Origin: Acidobacteriota bacterium
GTDB lineage: Bacteria; Acidobacteriota; Vicinamibacteria; Vicinamibacterales; Fen-181
Assembly: GCA_017883185.1 (NCBI GenBank)
Contig: JADGOB010000002.1
Span: 1-64,000 of the forward strand
Reading direction: 5' to 3'
DNA length: 64,000 nucleotides
Shown one piece after another: positions 9,750 to 18,594 of the stretch. The position numbers were made by a program, and so were the translations under genes. Every line of letters begins with the position of its first letter. The first letter of the stretch is position 1. The notes beneath the pieces were generated by a model that saw only the letters and a list, made by a program, of their open reading frames with translations, made no database searches and had not been told where the DNA came from.

Positions 9750-11800
9750 CGGTCGCCTCCTTCCCGGGCGGCGATGGCGTCCAGCACCCGCCCGTACAGC
9801 CGTTTGATCTGAAACTCGGGTGTGAAGTCGGTGGAGGTCAGGACGAACCGGTTCAACGGCCCGACGAGCGCTGCCGGATCGCCGCCCTCTCCCCGCTCGA
9901 CGAGCGCCAGCAGTCCCTCGAGCGCCGCGGCGCGCAGCCGCCAGAACCGGGCGTCCCGCAGCGCCAGCAACGCCGGGAGCGCGTCATGGGCCTGCCCCAC
10001 CTTCCCGAGGGCGTGGGCCGCGGCCGCCGCGACCTCCAGCCAGCGATCGGGCAACAGCCGCCGGAGTCCCGCCACCATCCCGCTGCGGTCCGACAGCCGG
10101 TCGGCCAGCAGCGCCGCTGTGCGCGCGGCCTCGGCCCTGACCTCGAAGTAGGGGTCTTCCAACGCGGCCAGGAGCGCCGCTTCGATCTCGGGCGACACCT
10201 CGCCGAGCCGTCCAAGCGCCGTCATGATGTTGCGGCGGATGAACCCCACCTGCACGTAGTCGCCGCCGAACAGCCGCTTGACCAGCGGGGCCGGCCGCCT
10301 GTCGTTCAGGAGCGCGAGCAGCAGCGGCGTCTTGTCGCGCGCGTGCAGCAGGCCAACGAGCTTCACGCCCAGGTTCCGGCGCTCCCAGTCGCGGCTCACG
10401 AGCAGCGACGCTGCGCGGCTGATGAAATACGCGCGGTCGTCGGCCCACGCCACCACCATGTTCGGGCGATACGACGCGCCGTGTTGAGCGGACGCTCGTT
10501 CGAGGCGTGTCAGCAGCGCCTGGTTCGAGGGCAGCGCCTCGACGGCCGCGGGAGCCACGGCTGCCTCGCCCAGGCACTCGTCCAACGGTGAGGCCGGCGG
10601 CGTGGCGACCTCGGTGCTCCGGATGCACCGCTCGATGATCGCGAGCCCGTCGCGCTCGGTGAAGGCCTGGCTGCAGCGGCCCATCTGTGCCAGCCGGACG
10701 GGGTCGGCCAGCAGCCCTTCGATGGTCCTGGCCAGCCGTCGTCCGTCCACCTGTTCGACGATCCGCCCGTCCACGAGCGTGGCCTCTTCGTAGATGACCG
10801 TCCCGCCGCCGCACCGCGCCATCGCGCGCGCGTTCATCACCTGGTGGTCGCCCGGGAGATTGGCCTTCGGGATGATGATGGCCGGCAGCTGCAGCGAGGC
10901 GAGCTCATAGAGGCTGCCGGCTCCCCCGCGCGCCACGACCAGGTCGCTGAGCGCGTAGACGTGCTCGATCTGGTAGAAGAACGGGCGGCTGACGTAGAAC
11001 GAGGCGATCTCGCGCCGCTCCGCCTCGGTGTAGCGCGACTCGAGCCGCTCCTCGGTGTCGCGCGCCGCGTGATAGTAACCCCGCCGAAACAGGCCGGTGC
11101 CGTGGATGATGAACAACCGGTCGCGCAGCGGGAGGAGGTCGCCAAGCGCATCCACGATCGCGCGGTTGATGGTGCGGGCGCCCTGCGATCCGCCGAAGGC
11201 GAACACCACCTGGCGGCCGGGCGGCACCTCGAAATCGAGCTGCGCGCGAGCCTCGTCGCGCCCGACCGTCGCAATCCGCCGCCTCAGCGGGTAGCCGGAG
11301 ACGATGCCGTTGGTCGGAAAACTGCCGAGCGTCTCGGGAAAGGTGACGAAGACGCGGTCCGCGAGGCGGCCGACCAACTGGTTGAGCTTGCCGGGTGCCG
11401 CGTTCTGCTCGTGGACGAAGATGCGCGCGTGGCTCAGACGCAGCCGCCGCAGCATGGCCGCGGCAACCATCACCGGCGCCGACGCGAATCCGCCCGTGCC
11501 GACGATCACGTCGGGGCGGAACGTCAGCAGGATCACGCACGCCTTGACCACGCCCACCGAGAGATTGGCGAGGAAGCGCGCCAGCTCGAGCGATGGCCGC
11601 TTGCCGGGGTAGCCCGAGGCGCGCACGAAGCGGATCGGCATGCCCTCGCGCGGCACCACCTTGGCCTCGGCCCGACCGCGGACGCCGACGAAGAGGAAGC
11701 GCGTGCCCTCGCCGGCCAGAGCTCTGCCGATGGCCAGCGCCGGGTTCACGTGCCCGGCCGTACCGCCGCCCGTCAGGAGGATCCGTGTCGGCTCGCTCAT
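9746..11800 (-). CDS. murG: MurG-type glycosyltransferase fused to C-terminal HEAT-repeat-like domain
   Basis: ILLTGGGTAGHVNPALAIGRAL, VGTGGFASAPV, HEQNAAPGKLN; ~300-aa helical-repeat tail (EVRAEAARTAALLADR..., EVAAAAAHALGKVG...). Confidence 0.85.
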   Translation of the reverse strand: MSEPTRILLTGGGTAGHVNPALAIGRALAGEGTRFLFVGVRGRAEAKVVPREGMPIRFVRASGYPGKRPSLELARFLANLSVGVVKACVILLTFRPDVIVGTGGFASAPVMVAAAMLRRLRLSHARIFVHEQNAAPGKLNQLVGRLADRVFVTFPETLGSFPTNGIVSGYPLRRRIATVGRDEARAQLDFEVPPGRQVVFAFGGSQGARTINRAIVDALGDLLPLRDRLFIIHGTGLFRRGYYHAARDTEERLESRYTEAERREIASFYVSRPFFYQIEHVYALSDLVVARGGAGSLYELASLQLPAIIIPKANLPGDHQVMNARAMARCGGGTVIYEEATLVDGRIVEQVDGRRLARTIEGLLADPVRLAQMGRCSQAFTERDGLAIIERCIRSTEVATPPASPLDECLGEAAVAPAAVEALPSNQALLTRLERASAQHGASYRPNMVVAWADDRAYFISRAASLLVSRDWERRNLGVKLVGLLHARDKTPLLLALLNDRRPAPLVKRLFGGDYVQVGFIRRNIMTALGRLGEVSPEIEAALLAALEDPYFEVRAEAARTAALLADRLSDRSGMVAGLRRLLPDRWLEVAAAAAHALGKVGQAHDALPALLALRDARFWRLRAAALEGLLALVERGEGGDPAALVGPLNRFVLTSTDFTPEFQIKRLYGRVLDAIAAREGGDR

Positions 11801-11850
11801 GCGCCTCTTCGCGTCGTTTCGAGACGCGATGGTAACATGGCTGACCCATC

Positions 11851-14800
11851 ATGGACGTCGTCGTACAACACGCCCCGCAGTTCACCTGTTCTGAGGCCGA
11901 GGCCCTTGCGCAGCGCGCATTCGGTGTTGCCGGCCTCGCGGACGCCCTGGCCAGCGAGCGTGACCAGAACTTCCGCATCACCGCCGCGGACGGGACGGCG
12001 TTCGTCCTCAAGGTCGCCAACGCGACCGAGCGCGAGGAGGTCCTCGAGTTCCAGGACGCCGCGCTCGATCACCTGGCGGCCCGCCACGCGGGGCTGGCCG
12101 TGCCCAGAGTGTGCCGAACGGCCTCCGGCGACGCGATTGTCCGGGTGCCCGGCCACTCCGGCCGCCAGCACCTCGTCCGGCTGCTGACATGGGTCCCCGG
12201 CGACGTGCTCGCCAGTGTGAAGCCGCACACCGAAGCGCTGCTGGTCAGCCTTGGCCGGCGCGTCGGCGAAACCAACCGCGCCTTCCAAGGGTTCTCGCAC
12301 CCGGCGATGGGGCGGGCGCTGCAGTGGGATCTGGCGCGCACGGCCTGGATTGGCTCCGAGCTCGGCCGGTTCACAGAGCCGCGCAGGCGATCGATCGTCG
12401 AGCGGATCCTCTCCAGGTTCACCGCCTCTGTGGCTCCCCGGCTGGGCGGCTTGCGCCAGCAGGTCATCCACAACGACTGGAACGACTACAACATCTTGGC
12501 GGCACCCGGTCGGTCCGCCGACCGCGACGTCATCGGCGTCGTCGATTTCGGGGACATGGTCCACTCCCCGGTCGTGGCGGACCTGGCCGTGGCCTGCGCC
12601 TACGCGATGCTGGGCAAGCCGGATCCGTTGACCGCCGCTGCAGCGATCGTGCGGGGATTCCACCAGGCGTTGCCGCTGACCGAGTCCGAACGGGAGGTGC
12701 TCTTCGACCTGATTTGCGCGCGCCTCGCGATCAGCGTCACCATGGCGGCCTGCCAGTCGGCGGCAGCGCCCGGCAACGACTACCTGCTGATCAGCCAGCA
12801 GCAGGCGTGGGCGCTGCTCGAGCGGCTGGACGAGCTCGACCCTGCGTGGGCCCTGTGCGTCTTTCGCCGGGCGTGCGGCATGCCGCCCTGCCCCGCCTCC
12901 CCGGATGTCACCGCATGGCTCTCGGCGCACCGGGGCGACTTCGCGCCGGTGATGGGCCACGACCTGCGCATCACGCCGCTGGTCGTCTTCGACCTCGGCG
13001 TCGGCAGCCTCGACATTCCGCGGCCGGAGACGGTGCAGGAGAGTCCAGCGTTCTGCGCGCACGTCGATCGCCTGATGGCCGCGAGCGGAGCACGGATCGG
13101 CATCGGTCGGTACGACGAGCCGCGCCTGGTCTACGTCACGGATTTGTTCCGCCATCCCAACAACTGGTACGACGAGAATCGTACCGTCCACCTCGGCATC
13201 GACCTGTTCTGCGCGGCCGGCGCGCCCGTGTACGCGCCGCTCGACGGCACGGTGCACAGCGTGGCGAACAACGCGGTGCCGGGCGACTACGGCCCCACGA
13301 TCGTCCTCGAGCACCTCGTCAACGGCGGGACGGTCCGGTTCTTCACCCTCTACGGCCACCTCAGCGTGGAATCGCTGGAAGGGATGGTCCCGGGCCGGCA
13401 GGTCAGAAAGGGCGAACGGATCGCCTGGCTCGGGGACCCGTCGGTCAACGGCGGGTGGCCGCCGCACCTGCACTTCCAGGTCATCGCGGACATGCTGGGC
13501 CGCGTGGGGGAATTCCCCGGCGTGGCGTCGCCGGGCGAGCGCGAGATCTGGCTCAGTGTCTGCCCGGACGCCAACCTGGTCGTCGGCGTGCCCGACGACA
13601 AGATGCCGCCGCGGCCGGCCGACCCGGAATCGATCCTGGTCGCGAGGCGCCGTCGGCTCGGACCTAACCTCAGCGTCTCGTACCGGCGCCCGATCACGAT
13701 GGCGCGCGGCTATCGGCAGTACCTGTATGACGTGGACGGACGCCGCTTCGTGGACGCCGTCAACAACGTCGCGCACGTCGGCCATTGCCACCCCAGGGTG
13801 GTCGAAGCGGCCGCGCGGCAGATGGCGGTCCTCAACACCAACACGCGCTACCTGCACGCCGGGGTCGTGGCGTACGCGGAACGCCTGTGCGCGCTGATGC
13901 CCGAGCCGCTGAGCGTCTGCTATCTGGTGTGCAGCGGCAGCGAGGCGAACGAGCTGGCCCTTCGCCTGGCTCGCGCCTACACGGGGCACCGCGACATCGT
14001 CGTCGTGGACGGCGCCTATCACGGGAACACCACGTCGCTCGTCGAGATCAGCCCGTACAAGTTCGACGGCCCGGGCGGCAGCGGCGCGCCGCCGCACGTG
14101 CACAAGGTGGTGATGCCCGATGTCTATCGCGGGCCGTTCCGGGCGCCTGACCCGTCGGCCGGCGTACGCTACGGCCGAGAGGTGGCGCGCACGCTGGAAC
14201 AGGTGGAGGCTTCAGGCCGCAACGTCGCGGCGTTCATCTGCGAGTCGCTGCTCGGCTGCGGGGGACAGATCGTGCTCCCGGACGGCTATCTCGCGAGCGC
14301 GTATGCGGCCGTCCGGGCGGCCGGCGGCGTGGCCATCGCCGACGAAGTACAGGTGGGGTTCGGTCGCGTGGGCACGCACGTGTGGGGGTTCGACACCCAG
14401 GGCGTGACGCCGGACATCGTCACGCTCGGCAAGCCGATCGGGAACGGCTTCCCGCTCGGGGCGGTCGTCACGCGGCCCGAGATTGCCGACGCCTTCGACA
14501 ACGGAATGGAGTACTTCAACACCTTTGGCGGCACGCAGGCCGCGTGCGCCGTGGGCCTGGCGGTCCTCGATGTCATGCGCGACGAGCAGCTCCAGGCGCA
14601 CGCACTCGAAGTCGGCACGCGCCTGAACGGCGCGCTCGCCTCCCTCATGGCCGACTTCCCCATCGTCGGCGACGTGCGCGGCCTGGGCCTGTTCCTCGGG
14701 GTGGAACTGGTCACCGACCGCGAGTCGCTCGAGCCGGCGGCGGCCCAGGCCGATTACATCATCAATCGACTGCGGGACCGCGGTATGCTCGCCAGCACCG

Positions 14801-14919
14801 ACGGTCCGCTGCACAACGTGTTGAAGATCAAACCGCCCCTGCCGTTCTCGGCCGACGATGCCGACCGGCTGGTGTCGTTGCTGCGAGAGATCCTGCCCGA
14901 GGACGCGGCGCAGGCGTAG
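11851..14919 (+). CDS. Trifunctional fusion: APH-type kinase, M23 peptidase, class-III aminotransferase/phospho-lyase
   Basis: [10 protein letters not shown] + VVDFGDM (kinase); HLGID + HLHFQ (M23); [11 protein letters not shown] + [14 protein letters not shown] (class III PLP). Confidence 0.9.
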   Translation: MDVVVQHAPQFTCSEAEALAQRAFGVAGLADALASERDQNFRITAADGTAFVLKVANATEREEVLEFQDAALDHLAARHAGLAVPRVCRTASGDAIVRVPGHSGRQHLVRLLTWVPGDVLASVKPHTEALLVSLGRRVGETNRAFQGFSHPAMGRALQWDLARTAWIGSELGRFTEPRRRSIVERILSRFTASVAPRLGGLRQQVIHNDWNDYNILAAPGRSADRDVIGVVDFGDMVHSPVVADLAVACAYAMLGKPDPLTAAAAIVRGFHQALPLTESEREVLFDLICARLAISVTMAACQSAAAPGNDYLLISQQQAWALLERLDELDPAWALCVFRRACGMPPCPASPDVTAWLSAHRGDFAPVMGHDLRITPLVVFDLGVGSLDIPRPETVQESPAFCAHVDRLMAASGARIGIGRYDEPRLVYVTDLFRHPNNWYDENRTVHLGIDLFCAAGAPVYAPLDGTVHSVANNAVPGDYGPTIVLEHLVNGGTVRFFTLYGHLSVESLEGMVPGRQVRKGERIAWLGDPSVNGGWPPHLHFQVIADMLGRVGEFPGVASPGEREIWLSVCPDANLVVGVPDDKMPPRPADPESILVARRRRLGPNLSVSYRRPITMARGYRQYLYDVDGRRFVDAVNNVAHVGHCHPRVVEAAARQMAVLNTNTRYLHAGVVAYAERLCALMPEPLSVCYLVCSGSEANELALRLARAYTGHRDIVVVDGAYHGNTTSLVEISPYKFDGPGGSGAPPHVHKVVMPDVYRGPFRAPDPSAGVRYGREVARTLEQVEASGRNVAAFICESLLGCGGQIVLPDGYLASAYAAVRAAGGVAIADEVQVGFGRVGTHVWGFDTQGVTPDIVTLGKPIGNGFPLGAVVTRPEIADAFDNGMEYFNTFGGTQAACAVGLAVLDVMRDEQLQAHALEVGTRLNGALASLMADFPIVGDVRGLGLFLGVELVTDRESLEPAAAQADYIINRLRDRGMLASTDGPLHNVLKIKPPLPFSADDADRLVSLLREILPEDAAQA

Positions 14920-14920
14920 G

Positions 14921-15008
14921 GACAAGGGGTCGGAGACCGGGGGGCCAGGGGTCGGGAGCAGGGATACAAGGGGTCGGGGACCGGGGTTCAGGGGGTCCGG
15001 AGTCGGGA
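14921..15008. repeat. Two tandem copies of a 44-bp G-rich repeat
   Basis: 14921-14964 and 14965-15008 align over full length with many GGGG runs. Confidence 0.75.
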
Positions 15009-15009
15009 T

Positions 15010-15222
15010 GTGATGATGGCCACCGTTTCGCCGGCCACTTTTTTTGGTTCTCCCGAGCGCGCGTCGCTGCCGACGATCGAACGCCAGCAGCGGGTGCTCG
15101 ATCTGGACCCCGTCGTGTCTGCCCTGGTCGCCGAGCGGTACCTGGGCGGCCGGCTCACGTTCTCGTCGGAGGCGGGCGTGGGGAGGTCGTTCGTCCTGGA
15201 ACTGCCCCCAGCATCCTGTTGA
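15010..15222 (+). pseudogene. Possible histidine-kinase C-terminal ATPase remnant
   Basis: VAERYLGGRLTFSSEAGVGRSFVLELP resembles the HATPase_c C-terminal box; no upstream kinase. Confidence 0.35.
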
Positions 15223-15577
15223 TCGCGCCCTGACCCGCGCCGCGGAACGCGCGCGACACCCCGCCGACGCCGAGCTTCACGCCGCCAAAGATGCGCGACA
15301 CGATGAGCGCGCCCTCGAGGTCGTGCTTCTTCATCAGTTCCAGCAGCACCCGCCCCGGGTGCCCCACTTCGCCATCGTCCTTCGACATCTCCGCGGCTGC
15401 GCCCGCCGCGTCGCGCCACCGGTACGCCCAGCAGTGATGGACGGCCTTGCGGTAGTCGCGGCGCCGCGCCTTGAGCAGGGCCTCCATGGTTTCAGGCGAT
15501 ACGAGTGGTGTCAGCAGCGCGTAGAAACGGGAGCGCTCGACGGTGACGGTGAACTCGGCAGGGCGGTCGATGCGCAC
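15155..15577 (-). CDS. IMPACT/YigZ family protein
   Basis: EFTVTVERSRFYALLTPL...HHCWAYRW...DDGEVGHPGRVLLELMKKHDLEGALIVSRIFGGVKLGVGGVSRAFR; GTG start 15577. Confidence 0.75.
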   Translation of the reverse strand: MRIDRPAEFTVTVERSRFYALLTPLVSPETMEALLKARRRDYRKAVHHCWAYRWRDAAGAAAEMSKDDGEVGHPGRVLLELMKKHDLEGALIVSRIFGGVKLGVGGVSRAFRGAGQGAINRMLGAVPGRTTSPRPPPTRT

Positions 15578-15644
15578 GCGGGGCAGGATAGCACGGGGGA
15601 ACCAGCCTGGCCGCTGGCCCCTCCCCGCTGACCACTGCACGCCG

Positions 15645-15877
15645 TCAGGCCTTCTCCTTCGCCGGAGGCCCGCCGCGCGAACGCAGCGAGCGCACGATGA
15701 GGCCCACACCGCCCGCCAGCAACACCAGCATCACCAGCGTGCTGAACAGGCTGGTCTGCCGGAAGTAGATGTCCATGTTCATCAACAGATAGCCGCCACC
15801 GCCGCCATCACCACGCCCGACAGGAACTCGCCGATGCCTCCCGGCGTTCCGCCGGCTCCGCGCTCGACCTCGCTCAT
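15645..15877 (-). pseudogene. Small membrane protein split by frameshift or two coupled ORFs
   Basis: MSEVERGAGGTPGGIGEFLSGVVMAAVAAIC* then GGYLLMNMDIYFRQTSLFSTLVMLVLLAGGVGLIVRS in another frame; junction in a GGC-rich tract. Confidence 0.5.
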
Positions 15878-15899
15878 GGCGCTCCTCCACGATTTCTTG

Positions 15900-15931
15900 T
15901 CCCCGATGTCGAAGACTTCGCGCATAAGGGA
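15900..15931 (-). repeat. Hairpin repeat family B, copy 1
   Basis: tccccgatgtcgaagacttcgcgcataaggga; 31/32 identical to 21865-21896. Confidence 0.85.
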
Positions 15932-15932
15932 C

Positions 15933-16418
15933 TTACGACGCGACCGCCACGTCCACCAGCGTCGCCCCCAGCACCCTCACCAGATCGGCCGGCGCCACGC
16001 CGAGCAGGAAGCCGCGGCTGCCGCCGTTGATGTAGACCGTCGGCACGTCCAGAATGGTGCGCTCGACGAACACCGGCAGCATCTTCCGCGTGGCCATTGG
16101 CGAGGTGCCGCCGACCAGGTAGCCGGTGTGCCGTGTTGCCACGTCCGGCTTGCACGGCGTCACCGTGCGCACACCGATCTGCCGCGCCAGCTGCTTGGTG
16201 GACACTTCCCGGTCCCCGTGCATCAGCACCAGCAGCGGCTTGTGGGCCTCGTCCTCCATCACCAGCGTTTTCACCACCGCGTGCTCGGGCACGCCCAGTC
16301 CGCGCGCCGCCACCGTCGTCCCGCCCCGTTCCTCGTAGCGATACGAGTGTTCCGTGAACGACACGCCCTGGGCGCGAAGCAACAGCGCCGCCGGGGTTGA
16401 TGGAGAGGACCTCGACAT
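15933..16418 (-). CDS. ybaK: YbaK/EbsC-type Cys-tRNA(Pro) deacylase
   Basis: VVKTLVMED...DREVSTKQLARQIGVRTVTPCKPDVATRHTGYLVGGTSPMATRK...INGGSRGFLLGVAP. Confidence 0.88.
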   Translation of the reverse strand: MSRSSPSTPAALLLRAQGVSFTEHSYRYEERGGTTVAARGLGVPEHAVVKTLVMEDEAHKPLLVLMHGDREVSTKQLARQIGVRTVTPCKPDVATRHTGYLVGGTSPMATRKMLPVFVERTILDVPTVYINGGSRGFLLGVAPADLVRVLGATLVDVAVAS

Positions 16419-16452
16419 GGTTGGCGTATGATAGCACTCGGCTCGCGGGCAC

Positions 16453-16523
16453 TAGACATCTTCCAAAGCCCGAGTCGTGACAAGTGAGGCAAGCTTCTAC
16501 CGTGCGCTTTGGAATCTGTCATA
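16453..16523 (+). repeat. Palindromic dispersed repeat family A, variant copy with compensatory stem changes
   Basis: TAGACATCTTCCAAAGCCCGAGTCGTGACAAGTGAGGCAAGCTTCTACCGTGCGCTTTGGAATCTGTCATA. Confidence 0.8.
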
Positions 16524-16578
16524 GGCTGGCAAAAGAGGCCGGTCCGCGCCACGTCCGGGCCATGCCGGAACCGCTCAT

Positions 16579-18531
16579 ATGAAGGCTGAACACACCCGCC
16601 CCGATTTCGGCTTCGTGCGCGTGGCGGCCGCGGTGCCGCCGCTGAAGGTTGCCGACCTCGATTTCAACCTGCGGCAGATCCTCGCGTTCGCCCGCCGGGC
16701 GGACGAGGAAGGCGCGCAGGTGGTGGTGTTCCCGGAGCTCAGCCTCACCAGCTACACGGCTGGCGACCTGTTCCACCAGCACCTGCTGCTGGACCAGGCG
16801 GTGGAGTCGCTGCTCGAGATCGCCGAGGCATCGGCCGGCCTCCGGCCGCTGCTGATCGTCGGGTTCCCTCTCGCGGCGGAGGGAAACCTGTTCAACACCG
16901 CAGCCGTCATCTCCGCGGGCACGATTCACGGCCTGGTGCCGAAGACCTACATTCCCGGCTACAAGGAGTACTACGAGGAGCGGTGGTTCGCGGCCTCGCG
17001 AGACCTGGTCGCCCGCGAGGTGACGATCGGCAACCGCCGCGTGCCGATCGGCACGGACCTCCTGTTCCGCGCGCGCGAGGTCCCCAATCTGGTCATCGGC
17101 GTCGAGATTTGCGAGGACTTGTGGGGGCCGCTGCCGCCCAGCTCGTTCCAGGTGCTGCACGGGGCCCATCTCATCGCCAACCTTTCGGCCTCCAACGAAC
17201 TGGTCGGCAAGGCGGACTACCGGCGCTCGCTCGTTGCGCAGCAATCGGCCCGCGGCATCTGCGCCTACATCTACGCCTCGTGCGGCGTCGGCGAGTCCAC
17301 CCAGGACGTGGTGTTCGGCGGCCACGCGATGGTGGCGGAAGACGGCGCGCTCCTCGGCGAGTCGCGGCGGTTTGCCCGCGATGGCGACCTGCTCGTGACC
17401 GACGTGGACATCGAGCATCTCCGCCTCGACCGCGAGCGGACGACCAGCTTCGGCGACTCGGTCCACGCCTTCCCGGCCATGGCGTGGCGCACGGTGGACG
17501 TGGACGTGCCGCCGTACGCCGGGCCGCCGCTGCGACGCGTTGTGGACCCGACGCCGTTCATCCCGACCGACGATGCCGAGAGGAACCGACGCACCGAGGA
17601 GGTCATCTCCATCCAGACGTCGGGGCTGGCGACGCGGCTGTCGCACTCGGGGATCGACCATCTCGTGGTGGGACTATCCGGCGGGCTCGACTCGACGCTC
17701 GCGCTGCTGGTGGCCGTGCGGGCCTTCGACGCGCTCGATCTGCCCCGCACGCAGATCTTCGCCTTCACGATGCCCGGCTTCGGCACCAGCTCGCGCACGC
17801 GCGGAAACGCCGAGCGGCTGGCCCACGCCTGCGGCGTCTCGCTCGAGACGATCGACATCACGGACGGGTGCCTGCAGCAGTTCCGCGACATCGGGCACGA
17901 CCGGGCGGTGCAGGACGTGACATTCGAGAACGTCCAGGCACGCTACCGCACCATGATCCTGATGAACAAGGCGAACCAACTGCGGGCGCTGGTGCTCGGC
18001 ACCGGGGACCTGTCGGAGATCGCGCTCGGCTGGAACACGTTCAACGGCGACCACATGTCGCACTACAACGTGAATGCCGGCGTCCCGAAGACGCTCGTAC
18101 GCTACCTGGTCGGCTGGGTGGCGGCGCAGCCGCGGTTTGCCGACGCCCGGCCGGTCCTCGACGACGTGCTGAACACGCCCATCTCGCCCGAGCTGCTGCC
18201 GGGCGATCGCCCGGGCACCGTCTTCCAGAAGACCGAGGAGATCATCGGCCCCTACGAGCTGCACGACTTCTTCCTCTACCACTTCGCGCGCTGGGCGAGC
18301 CGGCCCGCGAAGATCCAGCAGCTTGCCGAGCACGCGTTCGCCGGGCGCTATGACGCGGGCACCATCCGCACCTGGCTGCGCCTGTTCGTCACCCGGTTCT
18401 TTGCCAACCAGTGGAAGCGGTCCGTCATGCCCGACGGGCCGAAAGTGGGATCGGTCGCGCTCTCGCCAAGGGGCGACTGGCGTATGCCGTCCGACGCCGA
18501 GGTCGCCCTCTGGCTCCAGGATCTCGCATAG
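16579..18531 (+). CDS. nadE: Glutamine-dependent NAD+ synthetase
   Basis: N-terminal nitrilase (VVFPELSLTSY, VGVEICEDLW-like) plus LSGGLDSTLALLV and LVLGTGDLSEIALGWNTFNGDHMSHYNVNAGVPKTLV. Confidence 0.95.
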   Translation: MKAEHTRPDFGFVRVAAAVPPLKVADLDFNLRQILAFARRADEEGAQVVVFPELSLTSYTAGDLFHQHLLLDQAVESLLEIAEASAGLRPLLIVGFPLAAEGNLFNTAAVISAGTIHGLVPKTYIPGYKEYYEERWFAASRDLVAREVTIGNRRVPIGTDLLFRAREVPNLVIGVEICEDLWGPLPPSSFQVLHGAHLIANLSASNELVGKADYRRSLVAQQSARGICAYIYASCGVGESTQDVVFGGHAMVAEDGALLGESRRFARDGDLLVTDVDIEHLRLDRERTTSFGDSVHAFPAMAWRTVDVDVPPYAGPPLRRVVDPTPFIPTDDAERNRRTEEVISIQTSGLATRLSHSGIDHLVVGLSGGLDSTLALLVAVRAFDALDLPRTQIFAFTMPGFGTSSRTRGNAERLAHACGVSLETIDITDGCLQQFRDIGHDRAVQDVTFENVQARYRTMILMNKANQLRALVLGTGDLSEIALGWNTFNGDHMSHYNVNAGVPKTLVRYLVGWVAAQPRFADARPVLDDVLNTPISPELLPGDRPGTVFQKTEEIIGPYELHDFFLYHFARWASRPAKIQQLAEHAFAGRYDAGTIRTWLRLFVTRFFANQWKRSVMPDGPKVGSVALSPRGDWRMPSDAEVALWLQDLA

Positions 18532-18578
18532 GGGCGGCCCCCCGTCTGTTTCGAGCGCAGTCGAGGGGTGCCCGCCCC
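18531..18578. terminator. Strong hairpin between convergent genes
   Basis: GGGGCGGCCCCC...TCGAGCGCAGTCGAGGGG..CCCGCCCC between nadE and the POT transporter ends. Confidence 0.5.
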
Positions 18579-18594
18579 ATTGCCGCGCGCGAGG

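Noticed and set aside
11797-14103. 768-aa minus-strand ORF opposite the triple fusion
   Set aside because: Shadow ORF of a gene with intact kinase and M23 motifs; no recognisable domain.
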